Positions 40,789-49,022 of a DNA stretch of 64,000 nt are shown here, piece after piece; position 1 is the first letter of the stretch; each line of letters begins with the position of its first letter. This DNA is from Castellaniella caeni NBRC 101664 (GTDB lineage: Bacteria; Pseudomonadota; Gammaproteobacteria; Burkholderiales; Burkholderiaceae_B), in the NCBI RefSeq assembly GCF_001592225.1, contig NZ_BCWN01000011.1, positions 1-64,000 on the forward strand, in the 5' to 3' direction. The translations under genes were made by a program, and so were the position numbers. The notes beneath the pieces were generated by a model, which was not told the DNA's origin, did no database searches, and saw nothing but the letters and a program-made list of their open reading frames with translations.

Positions 40789-41469
40789 ATGAGCCAGCAG
40801 AAATCCTCTCCTCTCAACCAAGACTCCAATGCAACACCCGACGAGATCAACTCAGCTTGGGAACGCCTAGCCCGATCACAGGTAAGGCGCCGTCATGCCC
40901 TAGGATGGCTAGCCACCATCGCGGTATGCTCGCTGCTTTGGGTAGGCTCGGCGTGGCCAGAATCGAGTTTCCAGCACCAAGGGCTGGAATGGATCGGCCT
41001 GGGGCTGATCATCTTGGCTGTGTTGGGACGCGCGGCATGCATGCTGTATGTGGGTGGCCGAAAGGGCACCGACCTAATAGTCGAGGGGCCCTACTCCATA
41101 AGCCGAAACCCGCTATATGTCTTTTCCATCTTGGCGGTATTGGGTATTGGCTTGCAGACGGGTAGCCTGATTGTCGGTTTGGTTTTTGCATTCGCCGCCT
41201 ACCTGATCTTTCGTTGGATCGTAGAAGAAGAGGAGATTCTGCTACACAAAGCGTTCGGCGCGGCTTTTGATGTTTACCGCCAACAGGTACCACGATTCTA
41301 CCCACGATGGCATCTGTGGAGATCTCCAAAGCATATAACGGTAGATTTAGAGGGGGTATGGAAAACCATTCGTGACGCCCTACCTTACTTCCTCGCGATC
41401 CCAGTCTTCGAGCTAATCGAAGCTGCTCAAGAAGCTGGGTGGGTGCACATATACCTCACCTTGTTCTGA
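40789..41469 (+). CDS. isoprenylcysteine/phospholipid methyltransferase family (ICMT/PEMT) membrane protein
   Basis: This 226-aa protein has about four membrane segments and the family's C-terminal signature: GPYSISRNPLYVF, then VEEEEILLHKAFGAAFDVYR and QVPRFYPR. Bacterial members methylate lipids or unidentified small molecules using S-adenosylmethionine; the true substrate is unknown. AAGGG with an 8-base spacer supports the ATG at 40789 (a GTG at 40786 is in frame). It follows PmrA-like box 1 and has much lower G/C than the backbone, as do its island neighbours. Confidence 0.82.
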   Translation: MSQQKSSPLNQDSNATPDEINSAWERLARSQVRRRHALGWLATIAVCSLLWVGSAWPESSFQHQGLEWIGLGLIILAVLGRAACMLYVGGRKGTDLIVEGPYSISRNPLYVFSILAVLGIGLQTGSLIVGLVFAFAAYLIFRWIVEEEEILLHKAFGAAFDVYRQQVPRFYPRWHLWRSPKHITVDLEGVWKTIRDALPYFLAIPVFELIEAAQEAGWVHIYLTLF

Positions 41470-41579
41470 ATCGCTCCAGGTGTGTTTTCAAACAGCTTGG
41501 CCTGTTCCTGTGCGTGGACTCCTGCCTGGCGCGTCGAACGACACCGTTTGATCTTGTGCTACGTTCGTGCTGACAAGAA

Positions 41580-41596
41580 CCTCAGCGTAGCCTAAG
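41580..41596 (+). promoter_or_regulatory. PmrA-like box 2, before the class I methyltransferase gene
   Basis: CCTCAG (41580-41585), five bases, CCTAAG (41591-41596), then ten bases and the -10 candidate TAGCCT (41607-41612). Same architecture as boxes 1, 3 and 4. Confidence 0.7.
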
Positions 41597-41639
41597 TCTG
41601 TTCGACTAGCCTCAACGCATTGAATCAACGGAGAGTTCC

Positions 41640-42335
41640 ATGTCAAGGTTCACGGACAGCACACGGCGGTCATTCGTCAGCGACCTAAGGTCCATTGGAG
41701 TCGACTGTGCGACCAGCACGTATCGGGCGGCAAAGTCCTTTGAAACATCCTCTTCAGCCCTATTTGTGCATGAGTTTCTTAGAAAGCCTACTATCGTCGG
41801 AGCAGTGTGGCCAAGTTCCACAGGGCTTGCGCGCCGTATGGCCTGTCCGGTACCTGTACAGAGCGACGGCCTGGTAGTAGAGCTGGGTGCCGGAACAGGG
41901 TCAGTGACACAAGCCCTACTCGACAGAGGCGTATCGCCTATGCGCCTTCGAATCGTTGAGCGCTCTGCGGCCTTAGCGCAGCATCTGCGTCGTCGCTTCC
42001 CAGCGCTGCCCATTTGGCAAGCAGATGCTGCGGACCTCATAAATCTGCTGCCGGAAGGCGCAACGGTAGATGCTGTCGTCTCCAGCCTGCCACTACGCTC
42101 ACTGGCTCCCCAACTTGTCTCGGCGATTCTTGATCAATGGCGAAGCGTCCTACGCCCGGGTGGCCTCCTGGTGCAATTCACTTACGCTCTACGCGGCGAA
42201 TCTGCAGAATTGCAGAATGATTTTGCAGCATGCGATAGCAGCATCGTCTGGAAAAATATGCCACCAGCAAAGGTTATGGTCTATAGGCGCGTGGACACGC
42301 TAGTCGCCGACGAGTTGGAGGCTCATGAACTGTGA
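41640..42335 (+). CDS. class I SAM-dependent methyltransferase, PmtA-like
   Basis: The 231-aa protein has the SAM site LVVELGAGTGSVTQAL (near residue 80), followed by LRIVERSAALAQHLRRRFP and a VDAVVSSLPLRSL motif IV. The N-terminal FLRKPTIVGAVWPSSTGLAR is the stretch I associate with rhizobial/Rhodobacter-type phospholipid N-methyltransferases (PmtA) and with rRNA-dimethylase-like relatives. GGAGAG nine bases upstream supports the ATG at 41640. It overlaps the end of the convergent sensor kinase gene by 13 bp. A lipid substrate is inferred. Confidence 0.8.
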   Translation: MSRFTDSTRRSFVSDLRSIGVDCATSTYRAAKSFETSSSALFVHEFLRKPTIVGAVWPSSTGLARRMACPVPVQSDGLVVELGAGTGSVTQALLDRGVSPMRLRIVERSAALAQHLRRRFPALPIWQADAADLINLLPEGATVDAVVSSLPLRSLAPQLVSAILDQWRSVLRPGGLLVQFTYALRGESAELQNDFAACDSSIVWKNMPPAKVMVYRRVDTLVADELEAHEL

Positions 42336-43684
42336 CTCGTCGGAATGCAAACCGTGACGGTCAGTCCGGTCTGCGTGGATGGGTCTGTATTATCGAGCGT
42401 TACTTGCGCCCCCATCCGGTGGGCGATGGTCTTGACGATAGCCAGCCCCAGGCCTGATCCAAGTGCGTCGTTGCCAAGCACGCGATAAAAAGGGTCAAAA
42501 ACGCGCTCCCGTTCCTGTGGCGGAATCCCTGGCCCCGTATCTGAAACCTGCACGACCACGATCGCGCCGGCAACATGGGTCGCAAGATCCACCCGACCAC
42601 CATCGGGCGTGTAGCGAATGGCGTTGTCCACTAGATTTTTAACCAGTGTGAAAAGATCCAGCTCCGTCGCGCAGACGGTGGTATCGGGCCCCTCCACAAC
42701 GCCCAGATCTATACGCTTGGCTTTCGCCATTGGCATCAGGTCTTCCAACACCGCGCGGTAGATGCCGCGCACCAAGACGGGCGCTCCAGGCATCTCTGTC
42801 GCTGCCTGCACCTTGGAAAGGCTCAGCAGCTGGTTGAGCAGATTACGCCCGCGTTCAATACCCTTTTGCAAGATACGCAGCCGCTCGCGGGCAGCGCTGG
42901 ACATCTCCAGATGCTCCATGCGCTGCGCCTGCAATGACAGTGCCGTAAGCGGGGAACGCAGCTCGTGCGCAGCGTCAGCCACAAATCGTCGCTGGACATT
43001 GACGGATTCCGCAACGCGAACGAGAAGCCGATTGATGGCGAGCACAAAGGGGCGCACTTCTGTGGGTAAATGGCCATCATGGATAGGTTCCAGGCTGCTT
43101 TCCGCACGCGCATCAATTTGCCTGGAAAGGTCCGTAATAGGACGGAACATCTTGCGTACGAGCTGTGAGATGATGAGAAGCAGTACCGGCACGAGGATCA
43201 GAAACGGCAGAAGCGTGCGCCATGCGCTGTTGTAGGCCATTTCATCGCGTGCGTCGGTTTCCTGCGAAACGGCAATTCTGGTCCCCGTGGCTATGGTTTT
43301 CACCAGCACACGGTATGACTCATCCGCGATGGTGAGAGTATGCAGACCATCCTCAAGCGCGTCAGGCAAGGGCAAGGCACCTCTACCGTGCATCTTGCCA
43401 GCGAAATTGCCCCTTGCTCCTAATACCTGAATGGTGATTGTCGTATCGTCGTCCGCATCTTCAGTGCGGGGTGCATCCGCGCCAGGAGCCCATGTCAGAC
43501 GCTGCTGATCCACCAATGAGGCAATCTGGTGCAGCATGTCGTCTTGCAGATCATGCGCTTCATCGAAGGCCGATAGAAACGAGAAAACGCCCGCAACTAC
43601 CGCCACAGCGATGATTGTGGCCGTAAGTGCAAACGACAGTCGATACTGAACTGAGGTGCTCAGCCGCTTTTTGAGACCATCCAT
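42323..43684 (-). CDS. two-component sensor histidine kinase (PmrB/QseC type)
   Basis: The 453-aa kinase has a first membrane segment (about 17-39), a periplasmic domain of about 115 residues with an acidic patch (TEDADDDTTI), a second membrane segment near 158-180, a HAMP-like linker, the H-box DAAHELRSPLTAL, N-box LVKNLVDNAIRYTP, and G-boxes SDTGPGIPPQERERVFDPFY and GSGLGLAIVKTIAHRMG. The acidic periplasmic patch would fit sensing of metal or cationic peptide, as in PmrB, but this is inference. Its start overlaps the regulator gene by 25 bp. Confidence 0.92.
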   Translation of the reverse strand: MDGLKKRLSTSVQYRLSFALTATIIAVAVVAGVFSFLSAFDEAHDLQDDMLHQIASLVDQQRLTWAPGADAPRTEDADDDTTITIQVLGARGNFAGKMHGRGALPLPDALEDGLHTLTIADESYRVLVKTIATGTRIAVSQETDARDEMAYNSAWRTLLPFLILVPVLLLIISQLVRKMFRPITDLSRQIDARAESSLEPIHDGHLPTEVRPFVLAINRLLVRVAESVNVQRRFVADAAHELRSPLTALSLQAQRMEHLEMSSAARERLRILQKGIERGRNLLNQLLSLSKVQAATEMPGAPVLVRGIYRAVLEDLMPMAKAKRIDLGVVEGPDTTVCATELDLFTLVKNLVDNAIRYTPDGGRVDLATHVAGAIVVVQVSDTGPGIPPQERERVFDPFYRVLGNDALGSGLGLAIVKTIAHRMGAQVTLDNTDPSTQTGLTVTVCIPTSHSS

Positions 43685-44325
43685 CCGAGCCCCCTCACGT
43701 TTTCGATGACGTCATTGCCCAGTTTTTTGCGTAATGCATGGATGATGTATTCAATGGCATTGCTTTCCACCTCTTCGCCCCAGCCATAGATACGGTCCTC
43801 CAGATCCGCGCGCGACAGAATGGCGCCAGGCCTGGCAAGGAGTGCCCGCAGTAGGGCAAATTCGCGCCCCGTCAGGCGCACGGGGGAACAGTCCCCCACT
43901 GCCGCCTCTCGTGTTTCGGGATCAAGCGTTAGCACGCCATTGCCGAGCACTGGCGCGGCGTTGCCCTCTTTACGCCGCAGTACCGCCCGCATGCGGGCAA
44001 GCAACTCGTCCATCTCGAAAGGCTTGACGAGATAATCATCCGCACCGCCATCAAGCCCCCGCAATCGGTCGCCTAGCGCATCGCGCGCGGTCAAGATAAC
44101 TAGCGGCACTGGGTTGCCGTGCGCACGGATGGCTCTCAGCACATCTTGTCCGTCCTTGCCTGGCAAACCCAGATCCAACAATATCAGGTCGTAGCGCTGG
44201 GTGTCGGTAGCCGAGAGTGCGGCGAGGCCATCGCTTACCCAGTCCACCGCATACGCAGCCTCCTTTAACGCGTCCTGAACGGCCTCGCCGATCATGGAAT
44301 CGTCTTCAACGAGTAAAACTCTCAA
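43660..44325 (-). CDS. OmpR-family response regulator (PmrA/QseB type)
   Basis: The 221-aa regulator has a receiver domain (LRVLLVEDDSMIGEAVQDAL, phospho-Asp in LILLDLGLPGKDGQ, Lys in LVKPFEMDEL) and a winged-helix DNA-binding domain (LTGREFALLRALL, RADLEDRIYGWGEEVESN, IIHALRKKLG). I chose the TTG at 44325 because GGAGA lies seven bases upstream and it starts the receiver exactly; the longer frame adds no family sequence. PmrA/QseB proteins bind tandem 6-bp half-sites 11 bp apart, the geometry of the four island boxes. Confidence 0.92.
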   Translation of the reverse strand: MRVLLVEDDSMIGEAVQDALKEAAYAVDWVSDGLAALSATDTQRYDLILLDLGLPGKDGQDVLRAIRAHGNPVPLVILTARDALGDRLRGLDGGADDYLVKPFEMDELLARMRAVLRRKEGNAAPVLGNGVLTLDPETREAAVGDCSPVRLTGREFALLRALLARPGAILSRADLEDRIYGWGEEVESNAIEYIIHALRKKLGNDVIENVRGLGWMVSKSG

Positions 44326-44326
44326 T

Positions 44327-44926
44327 TCAGCTTCTCCGAATCTGTTGCCGTGCCCGCCTGGCTTGGATAGCCTGCCTCCCGTGCCTGCCAATCTTCAGAA
44401 GGATGACTACGCCAGCGATAACGGCTAGGGTCCAAATTTCATCCACATCAAAATCACCCAATAGCGGTAGTAGGTGGCTCAACCCCTGCCCAAGTCCGTA
44501 GCCGATGCTCCCGACGACTATGGCCCAAATGGCTGCCCCCGCGAAGTTGAATACGGCAAATCGTGCCCAGTGAACACCACTCGTACCGATTGCAATGGGA
44601 CCTGCTACTCGCAGGCCATAGAGAAAGCGGATGGCGAGGATAAGAGGTGCGTCGTGACGCTTCAGTAGTGCCTGAACTCGGGCGATGCGTGGTTCGAGCG
44701 ATGGAAATCGGGCGATGAGCCGCACACCATAGCGATGCCCTAGGAGGAAGAAGATCTGGTCTCCCAGGAACCCGAAAGTGGCGGCGATGGCGATCACTAT
44801 GGGCAGCCGTAGATAGTCATGGGAAGCTGCAGCGGCCGCTGCAAGGAGCACCGTTTCTCCTTCAAGAAAAGTGCCAAATGCAACGGCCCAGTAGCCATAG
44901 GACTGAATCAACCCGGTGACATCCAT
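44327..44926 (-). CDS. DedA-family membrane protein
   Basis: The 199-aa polytopic protein has the DedA/SNARE-associated domain: FGTFLEGETVLLAAAAAASH, GFLGDQIFFLLGHRYGVRLI and ILAIRFLYGLRVAGPIAIGT. DedA proteins recycle undecaprenyl phosphate or other lipids across the inner membrane, and some are required for polymyxin tolerance. The start at 44926 begins the first membrane region. It is the fourth gene of the unit starting with the PepSY gene, next to the regulator gene. Confidence 0.88.
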   Translation of the reverse strand: MDVTGLIQSYGYWAVAFGTFLEGETVLLAAAAAASHDYLRLPIVIAIAATFGFLGDQIFFLLGHRYGVRLIARFPSLEPRIARVQALLKRHDAPLILAIRFLYGLRVAGPIAIGTSGVHWARFAVFNFAGAAIWAIVVGSIGYGLGQGLSHLLPLLGDFDVDEIWTLAVIAGVVILLKIGRHGRQAIQARRARQQIRRS

Positions 44927-44939
44927 CTGCTCATTCGCC

Positions 44940-45362
44940 TCAGGCCTTTCCCTGAAGCTTATCAAAAGTTTGAAGAAGCGCGGACAACGCAATCTTGCAG
45001 TCGACCTGGTTGGGCGGATCCGCGCGTACTGCCGTAAGTGCCGAGTCGATTGCCTTATCCAGTATGTGCCAATTGCTGGCGTCCCTGGGCTTCAGACCCG
45101 CTTCGGCTGAGTCCCAGGCTACTTCCAGATCCTTGATCCGAGACTTGGCACGCGCAAGATCCCCTTTATCGACAAATGTAGCAACGTCAGCCGTCATCTT
45201 TCGGAACGAAGATAAATCTCCTAACTTCGAGGCTGTCGGTGTCAACGCGGCTGATGTACCCGCCGACAAATTGGCAGACTTTGAGCAGCCCGTAATCATG
45301 AAGAGTGGGAAGGCAATGACCAGGGTCAGGGCCGCGCGAGTCATGAGAGGTGTAACTTGCAT
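44940..45362 (-). CDS. small lipoprotein of unknown function
   Basis: The 140-aa protein has a lipoprotein signal ending MITGCSKS and a helical body ([40 protein letters not shown]) with an extra cysteine near the end ([11 protein letters not shown]). I do not recognise a named family, though the helical body resembles small PepSY-linked envelope proteins. AGGAAC six bases upstream supports the start. It lies between the COG4705 and DedA genes in the same unit. Confidence 0.75.
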   Translation of the reverse strand: MQVTPLMTRAALTLVIAFPLFMITGCSKSANLSAGTSAALTPTASKLGDLSSFRKMTADVATFVDKGDLARAKSRIKDLEVAWDSAEAGLKPRDASNWHILDKAIDSALTAVRADPPNQVDCKIALSALLQTFDKLQGKA

Positions 45363-45392
45363 GAAATGTTCCTGTTCTCTTGATGGACTGGT

Positions 45393-46181
45393 TTACCGGC
45401 TCGCCCGCAGCGGGCTGCCGGCCCGGACCTCGTACTGCTCAAAGGCCACCAACAACACGATGACTGTCAGAAAGAGTGCGCTTGTCCAGGCTGTCCCCAT
45501 ACCGAATCCGCCATAGGTTTTCGCCTGAGTGAGCAGATCGCCCAGCGAAGCACCCAGAGGGCGGGTCAGGATATAGGCGATCCAGAAGGTCAGCACGGCG
45601 CCTCCCCCCATCCGGAAGCTCGCATAAGTGGCGGCAATGAGTCCGCCAAAGATCATTACACCCACGGTAAAGCCCATGCCCAGCGCCTCAGTGGCGAGGT
45701 CTCCCGCCGCAGTGCCCAGGGAAAACGTGCACAGGATCGCTGCCCAATAGAAGAGCTCACGTCGACGCGACACAATGTCATGGATGGAGAGGGTGCGCTC
45801 CACGGCATACCAGGCTACAAAAATGACCATCAGCAGCACAGCAAAGATTGGCGTGCTGACATACAAACTAACCCCGAGACCGTCCGTGAGCAGGTCCGTG
45901 ATCTGCGTTCCGACAATGCTGACGAGTACGACCGTGAGCCAGTACGCCCAGGGGGTATAGCGCGGCCTTCGCAACTGGACAGTCAAAGCGGCGATGAGAA
46001 GTACCGCCATGAGAGTGCGGGTTGCGACCTGCCCCAGTCCTGCGTTCACCGCCAGGAAATCCGCAGCGGTTTCGCCCACCGTAGTGGACATGACCTTGAT
46101 AATCCAAAAGGATAGCGTGATGGCGGGAACCTTCACGAACCAGTCGTTCGAGTTCATCGTATTCAAAGGTGAGATATTCAT
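45393..46181 (-). CDS. COG4705 uncharacterised membrane protein
   Basis: The 262-aa protein has eight or so hydrophobic segments and an internal repeat: the half KVMSTTVGETAADFLAVNAG in the first segment and ELFYWAAILCTFSLGTAAGD later are related, pointing to tandem duplication. Conserved acidic and glycine residues in the membrane suggest transport. Substrate unknown; the family often sits near two-component systems. It follows the PepSY gene after a strong hairpin. Confidence 0.82.
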   Translation of the reverse strand: MNISPLNTMNSNDWFVKVPAITLSFWIIKVMSTTVGETAADFLAVNAGLGQVATRTLMAVLLIAALTVQLRRPRYTPWAYWLTVVLVSIVGTQITDLLTDGLGVSLYVSTPIFAVLLMVIFVAWYAVERTLSIHDIVSRRRELFYWAAILCTFSLGTAAGDLATEALGMGFTVGVMIFGGLIAATYASFRMGGGAVLTFWIAYILTRPLGASLGDLLTQAKTYGGFGMGTAWTSALFLTVIVLLVAFEQYEVRAGSPLRASR

Positions 46182-46217
46182 GATCGTGTATCTCCGATAA
46201 CCGGCTTCAGGCGACAG

Positions 46218-46251
46218 GATCCCCTGAGGGGCAGTGTCACCTCAGGGGATC
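46218..46251 (-). terminator. 12-bp hairpin between the PepSY and COG4705 genes
   Basis: GATCCCCTGAGG (46218-46229) pairs perfectly with CCTCAGGGGATC (46240-46251) across a 10-base loop. In the minus-strand transcript it follows the PepSY stop by about 20 bases and lacks a T-run. It may reduce read-through into the operon or protect the upstream mRNA, giving more PepSY protein than downstream products. Confidence 0.6.
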
Positions 46252-46271
46252 TTATGCGTATCAGTGAATCA

Positions 46272-46601
46272 TCAGTCGTCATCCTCGTCGTGATCAGACG
46301 TGTCGACTTTCGACGAAATAACGGTTCCTTTTTCAGCATCGACTTTGACGTCAAAGACTTTGTCACCGCTTACCACTTCTACTTTGTAGAGCGGGCCTTC
46401 TTTGGCGTCGCCTTTGAATTTGGCTTCGACGGCCTTGCCGCTGGCGCTCTGCTCAGCCGTGGCGATTGCTTGCACCAACGAAGTCTTGGCACCCGATATC
46501 GCCAGGGCGTCATTCTGTCCGTGGCTGGTAGCGGCATAAGCGCCTGTTCCAGCTGTAGCGATGACGATAGCTGCAATGGTGGGTTTGATGTAACGGTTCA
46601 T
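46272..46601 (-). CDS. secreted PepSY-domain protein
   Basis: The 109-aa protein has a signal peptide ending near AYAATS, one PepSY domain (QAIATAEQSASGKAVEAKFK, LYKVEVVSGDKVFDVKVDAE) and a short acidic tail (DTSDHDEDDD). PepSY proteins are periplasmic and may inhibit proteases or bind metals or membrane partners. GGAGAG seven bases upstream supports the start. It is the first gene after PmrA-like box 3 and probably heads a six-gene unit ending with the sensor kinase. Confidence 0.88.
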   Translation of the reverse strand: MNRYIKPTIAAIVIATAGTGAYAATSHGQNDALAISGAKTSLVQAIATAEQSASGKAVEAKFKGDAKEGPLYKVEVVSGDKVFDVKVDAEKGTVISSKVDTSDHDEDDD

Positions 46602-46659
46602 GGTGGACTCTCCAAAAGGAAACGCAGGAATTGCGCAGTGGAGAGACTACGGGGTGCGA

Positions 46660-46676
46660 CTTAGGACAGGCTGAGG
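46660..46676 (-). promoter_or_regulatory. PmrA-like box 3, before the PepSY-to-kinase operon
   Basis: On the minus strand CCTCAG (46671-46676), five bases, CCTAAG (46660-46665), then ten bases and the -10 candidate TAGTCT (46644-46649). It precedes the unit that encodes the response regulator itself, implying autoregulation. Confidence 0.72.
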
Positions 46677-46804
46677 AACCGTCTAAGGCAAGGGCTGCCG
46701 CTTTTGTGTAGCAGACAATCAACGACCGATTTGCTGCTTCAGAAGCGAACCTGATACAAGGGCGTAAAACAATGGACCAATATCAGTCCCTCGAATGATC
46801 GGCA

Positions 46805-47881
46805 TCAATTACCATGATCAGAGTGCCGATGCCGATGATGAATGTCCGGATAGTGCGGATGGTTGTGTGTAATCGGCGCATGCGTATGCTCGTGCGTATG
46901 TGGCTCGCGCCCGTCCCACGGAAAATCATGGCTGTGATGGTGGTGCTCGTCATGCACGTGGCGATGGGTATGGATGATTGCCTCGTGCGTGTGCATGTGC
47001 TCATGGCGTTCCGTAAGGTGGAGCCAGACGCCAACCGCCATGAGGACGAACACCACCCAGAAGACTCCCGTGACCTGCTCGCCAAAAATCAGTATGGCAA
47101 TTGCAGCCCCGATGAATGGGGCTGTCGAGAAATACGCCCCCGTGCGCGCCGTCCCCAGCCCCCGCAAGGCCAGTACGAACAAGACCAAGCTCACTCCGTA
47201 GCCTAGAAGTCCTACAATCATGGCCCCGCCCATCGCGACGGCACCGGGAAGCCGGGCCCCGAGAACTAGAGCCATGCCAGTGTTTACGACCCCGGCCACC
47301 ATTCCCTTGAGGCCTGCGAGGAACAGGGCATCTGAGGCCGATACCTTGCGGGTGAAGTTATTGTCTAACGCCCAGCACAAGCAAGCACAGGCGATGAAGA
47401 GACTCCCCCAACTCCAGCCTCCCGTGCTCTGCCGCATATCCGGCCAAGTCAGTAGCGCTGCGCCGGTCACAATCACCAGCATGCCCAGCATAACGTTACG
47501 GTCCGTGCTTTCCCGGAATACCACCCAGGCGATCACGGCCGTGAGCACGGCCTCGAGGTTAAGCAGCAGTGACGCCGTCGAGGCCGGCGTCGTTGCAAGC
47601 CCGAACATCAGGAGCAGCGGCCCAAGCACACCGCCAAGACCGATAGCAAGGACGAGCCACCCCCACTCGGGTCGCGACAGCGACGGTATACGCCAGCCAC
47701 GATCGCGAAGCAGCCGGACCAACCCAAGCCCAATGCCACTGCCAAGATACAGTAGCCCGGCAAGCAGAACGGGTGAGGTGCCCTTTAGCAGCACTTTGGC
47801 AAACGGCGTGCTGGCGCCAAAGAGTGCGGCTGCCCCCAGCGCTGCATAGACTGACGAAGACCAGAAGGCACGAGCTTTCAT
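46805..47881 (-). CDS. DMT (EamA) family exporter with histidine-rich C-terminal tail
   Basis: The 358-aa protein has ten membrane segments in two EamA halves (ALGAAALFGASTPFAKVLLK and SLFIACACLCWALDNNFTRK begin the halves). The final 66 residues contain 25 histidines, a likely metal-binding tail. Divergent from a RcnR-type regulator with all nickel/cobalt ligands, it is probably a Ni(II)/Co(II) efflux pump. The ATG at 47881 was chosen; a GTG at 47902 would extend into the operator. Confidence 0.85.
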   Translation of the reverse strand: MKARAFWSSSVYAALGAAALFGASTPFAKVLLKGTSPVLLAGLLYLGSGIGLGLVRLLRDRGWRIPSLSRPEWGWLVLAIGLGGVLGPLLLMFGLATTPASTASLLLNLEAVLTAVIAWVVFRESTDRNVMLGMLVIVTGAALLTWPDMRQSTGGWSWGSLFIACACLCWALDNNFTRKVSASDALFLAGLKGMVAGVVNTGMALVLGARLPGAVAMGGAMIVGLLGYGVSLVLFVLALRGLGTARTGAYFSTAPFIGAAIAILIFGEQVTGVFWVVFVLMAVGVWLHLTERHEHMHTHEAIIHTHRHVHDEHHHHSHDFPWDGREPHTHEHTHAPITHNHPHYPDIHHRHRHSDHGN

Positions 47882-47888
47882 GAGAGTT

Positions 47889-47912
47889 ATACTATACCCC
47901 ACTACCCTATAA
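47889..47912. promoter_or_regulatory. candidate RcnR-type operator
   Basis: The 47-bp gap between the divergent exporter and regulator genes holds two C-tracts in AT-rich flanks (ACTATACCCC, ACTACCCTAT). RcnR/FrmR-family operators are G/C-tracts flanked by A/T bases, so this is the likely binding site controlling both genes. Confidence 0.55.
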
Positions 47913-47928
47913 ATTACCTATTATCGTT

Positions 47929-48207
47929 ATGAGCCATACCAATCAGGGGAAGACTAGGCTGCTCGCCCGTGTGCGCCGCATTCGAGGTCAGGTAGAGGCA
48001 ATCGAAAGGGGACTGAATGCTGAAAAGGAATGTGCAGACATCCTGCATCAGGTAGCCGCAGTGCAAGGTGCCGTGCGGGGGCTGATGACCGAACTCATCG
48101 AAAGCCATATCAAGGGACATGTCGCAGGTGCAGAGGTTGCCAGCCAAGCTGATCGTGAGCAGGGTGCAAGTGAGCTCATTGATGCCATTCGAACTTACCT
48201 GAAGTAA
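47929..48207 (+). CDS. RcnR/FrmR (CsoR-family) metal-responsive repressor
   Basis: The 92-aa all-helical repressor carries the exact RcnR ligand set: His3, Cys35 (EKECADILH), His60 and His64 (ESHIKGH). These bind Ni(II)/Co(II) in E. coli RcnR and differ from the Cu(I) set of CsoR. It is divergent from the His-tailed exporter, which it presumably represses until metal binds. Confidence 0.9.
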   Translation: MSHTNQGKTRLLARVRRIRGQVEAIERGLNAEKECADILHQVAAVQGAVRGLMTELIESHIKGHVAGAEVASQADREQGASELIDAIRTYLK

Positions 48208-48281
48208 GACAGGCCCCAAACAATTCATTGAACATTGAACCGGCTTGCAATGAAGTGGCACGCCCCTGGATAGCAGCTTTT

Positions 48282-48298
48282 CCTCAGTCTGTCCTAAG
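48282..48298 (+). promoter_or_regulatory. PmrA-like box 4, before the PAP2 gene
   Basis: CCTCAG (48282-48287), five bases, CCTAAG (48293-48298), then ten bases and the -10 candidate TAAGCT (48309-48314). Same architecture as boxes 1-3. Confidence 0.72.
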
Positions 48299-48377
48299 TC
48301 CGGCCCTGTAAGCTTTCTCCCGCGAACAACTTCGGCCGTGAGAACAGGTCATTTCAAAGCAGGGGCACGTAGATTCC

Positions 48378-48971
48378 ATGGAAGCTATCAACCAGTCACT
48401 CTTCCTGTGGTTTAACGCACCAGACCACCCAGACCACCTCATTCTTTCCATCGCCATTTTTCTGGCTAGGGACCTCATCTGGGCGATACCGGCACTGATC
48501 GGAATTGGTTGGCTCTACGGCGGAACCCGTACACGGCAGCTCCTATTGGTCGCAACGGCAAGCGCAACACTGGGGCTGTTCGCCAATCAACTGATCAGCC
48601 TATTCTGGTGGCATCCACGCCCCTTCATGGTTCATCTGGGCCATACCTTGATTGCTCACGCACCCGATTCATCTTTTCCAAGCGACCATCTGACCTTGTG
48701 GTGGGCCGTTGCGTTCAGCTTCCTTGCACAAGGGCGGCACAATCTGGGCACGGGGCTGGCCCTTCTCGGGCTCCCACTTGCGTGGTCGCGCATCTACCTC
48801 GGGGTGCATTTCCCGCTAGACATGGCGGGCGCCGGCCTTGTCGCGGTGGCAAGCACCTGGCTATCGCTACGCACTGCCTTCTGGTATCTGCCGCCCGCCT
48901 TCCACCTGGCAACCCTGATTCACCGTAAGATATTTTCACCGCTGATCGCGTGTGGTTGGGTCAAACGCTGA
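48378..48971 (+). CDS. PAP2-family phosphatase (BcrC/undecaprenyl-diphosphatase type)
   Basis: The 197-aa membrane phosphatase has the three PAP2 motifs: the region before HPRPFMVHLGH, SSFPSDHLTLWWAVAFSF (PSDH) and SRIYLGVHFPLDMAGAG (SR-x5-H-x3-D). BcrC-type enzymes dephosphorylate undecaprenyl pyrophosphate; relatives act on lipid A. It is preceded by PmrA-like box 4, and the MFS gene follows after 51 bp, probably in the same transcript. Confidence 0.9.
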   Translation: MEAINQSLFLWFNAPDHPDHLILSIAIFLARDLIWAIPALIGIGWLYGGTRTRQLLLVATASATLGLFANQLISLFWWHPRPFMVHLGHTLIAHAPDSSFPSDHLTLWWAVAFSFLAQGRHNLGTGLALLGLPLAWSRIYLGVHFPLDMAGAGLVAVASTWLSLRTAFWYLPPAFHLATLIHRKIFSPLIACGWVKR

Positions 48972-49022
48972 GCACACTCACCATATTGCTGACGGCGATG
49001 GCCCAAAGAAGGAACCGAGATC

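Noticed and set aside
46218..46251. A fifth PmrA-like box, because the hairpin contains CCTCAG
   Set aside because: No CCTAAG half-site lies 11 bp downstream on either strand and no -10 element is at the right distance.
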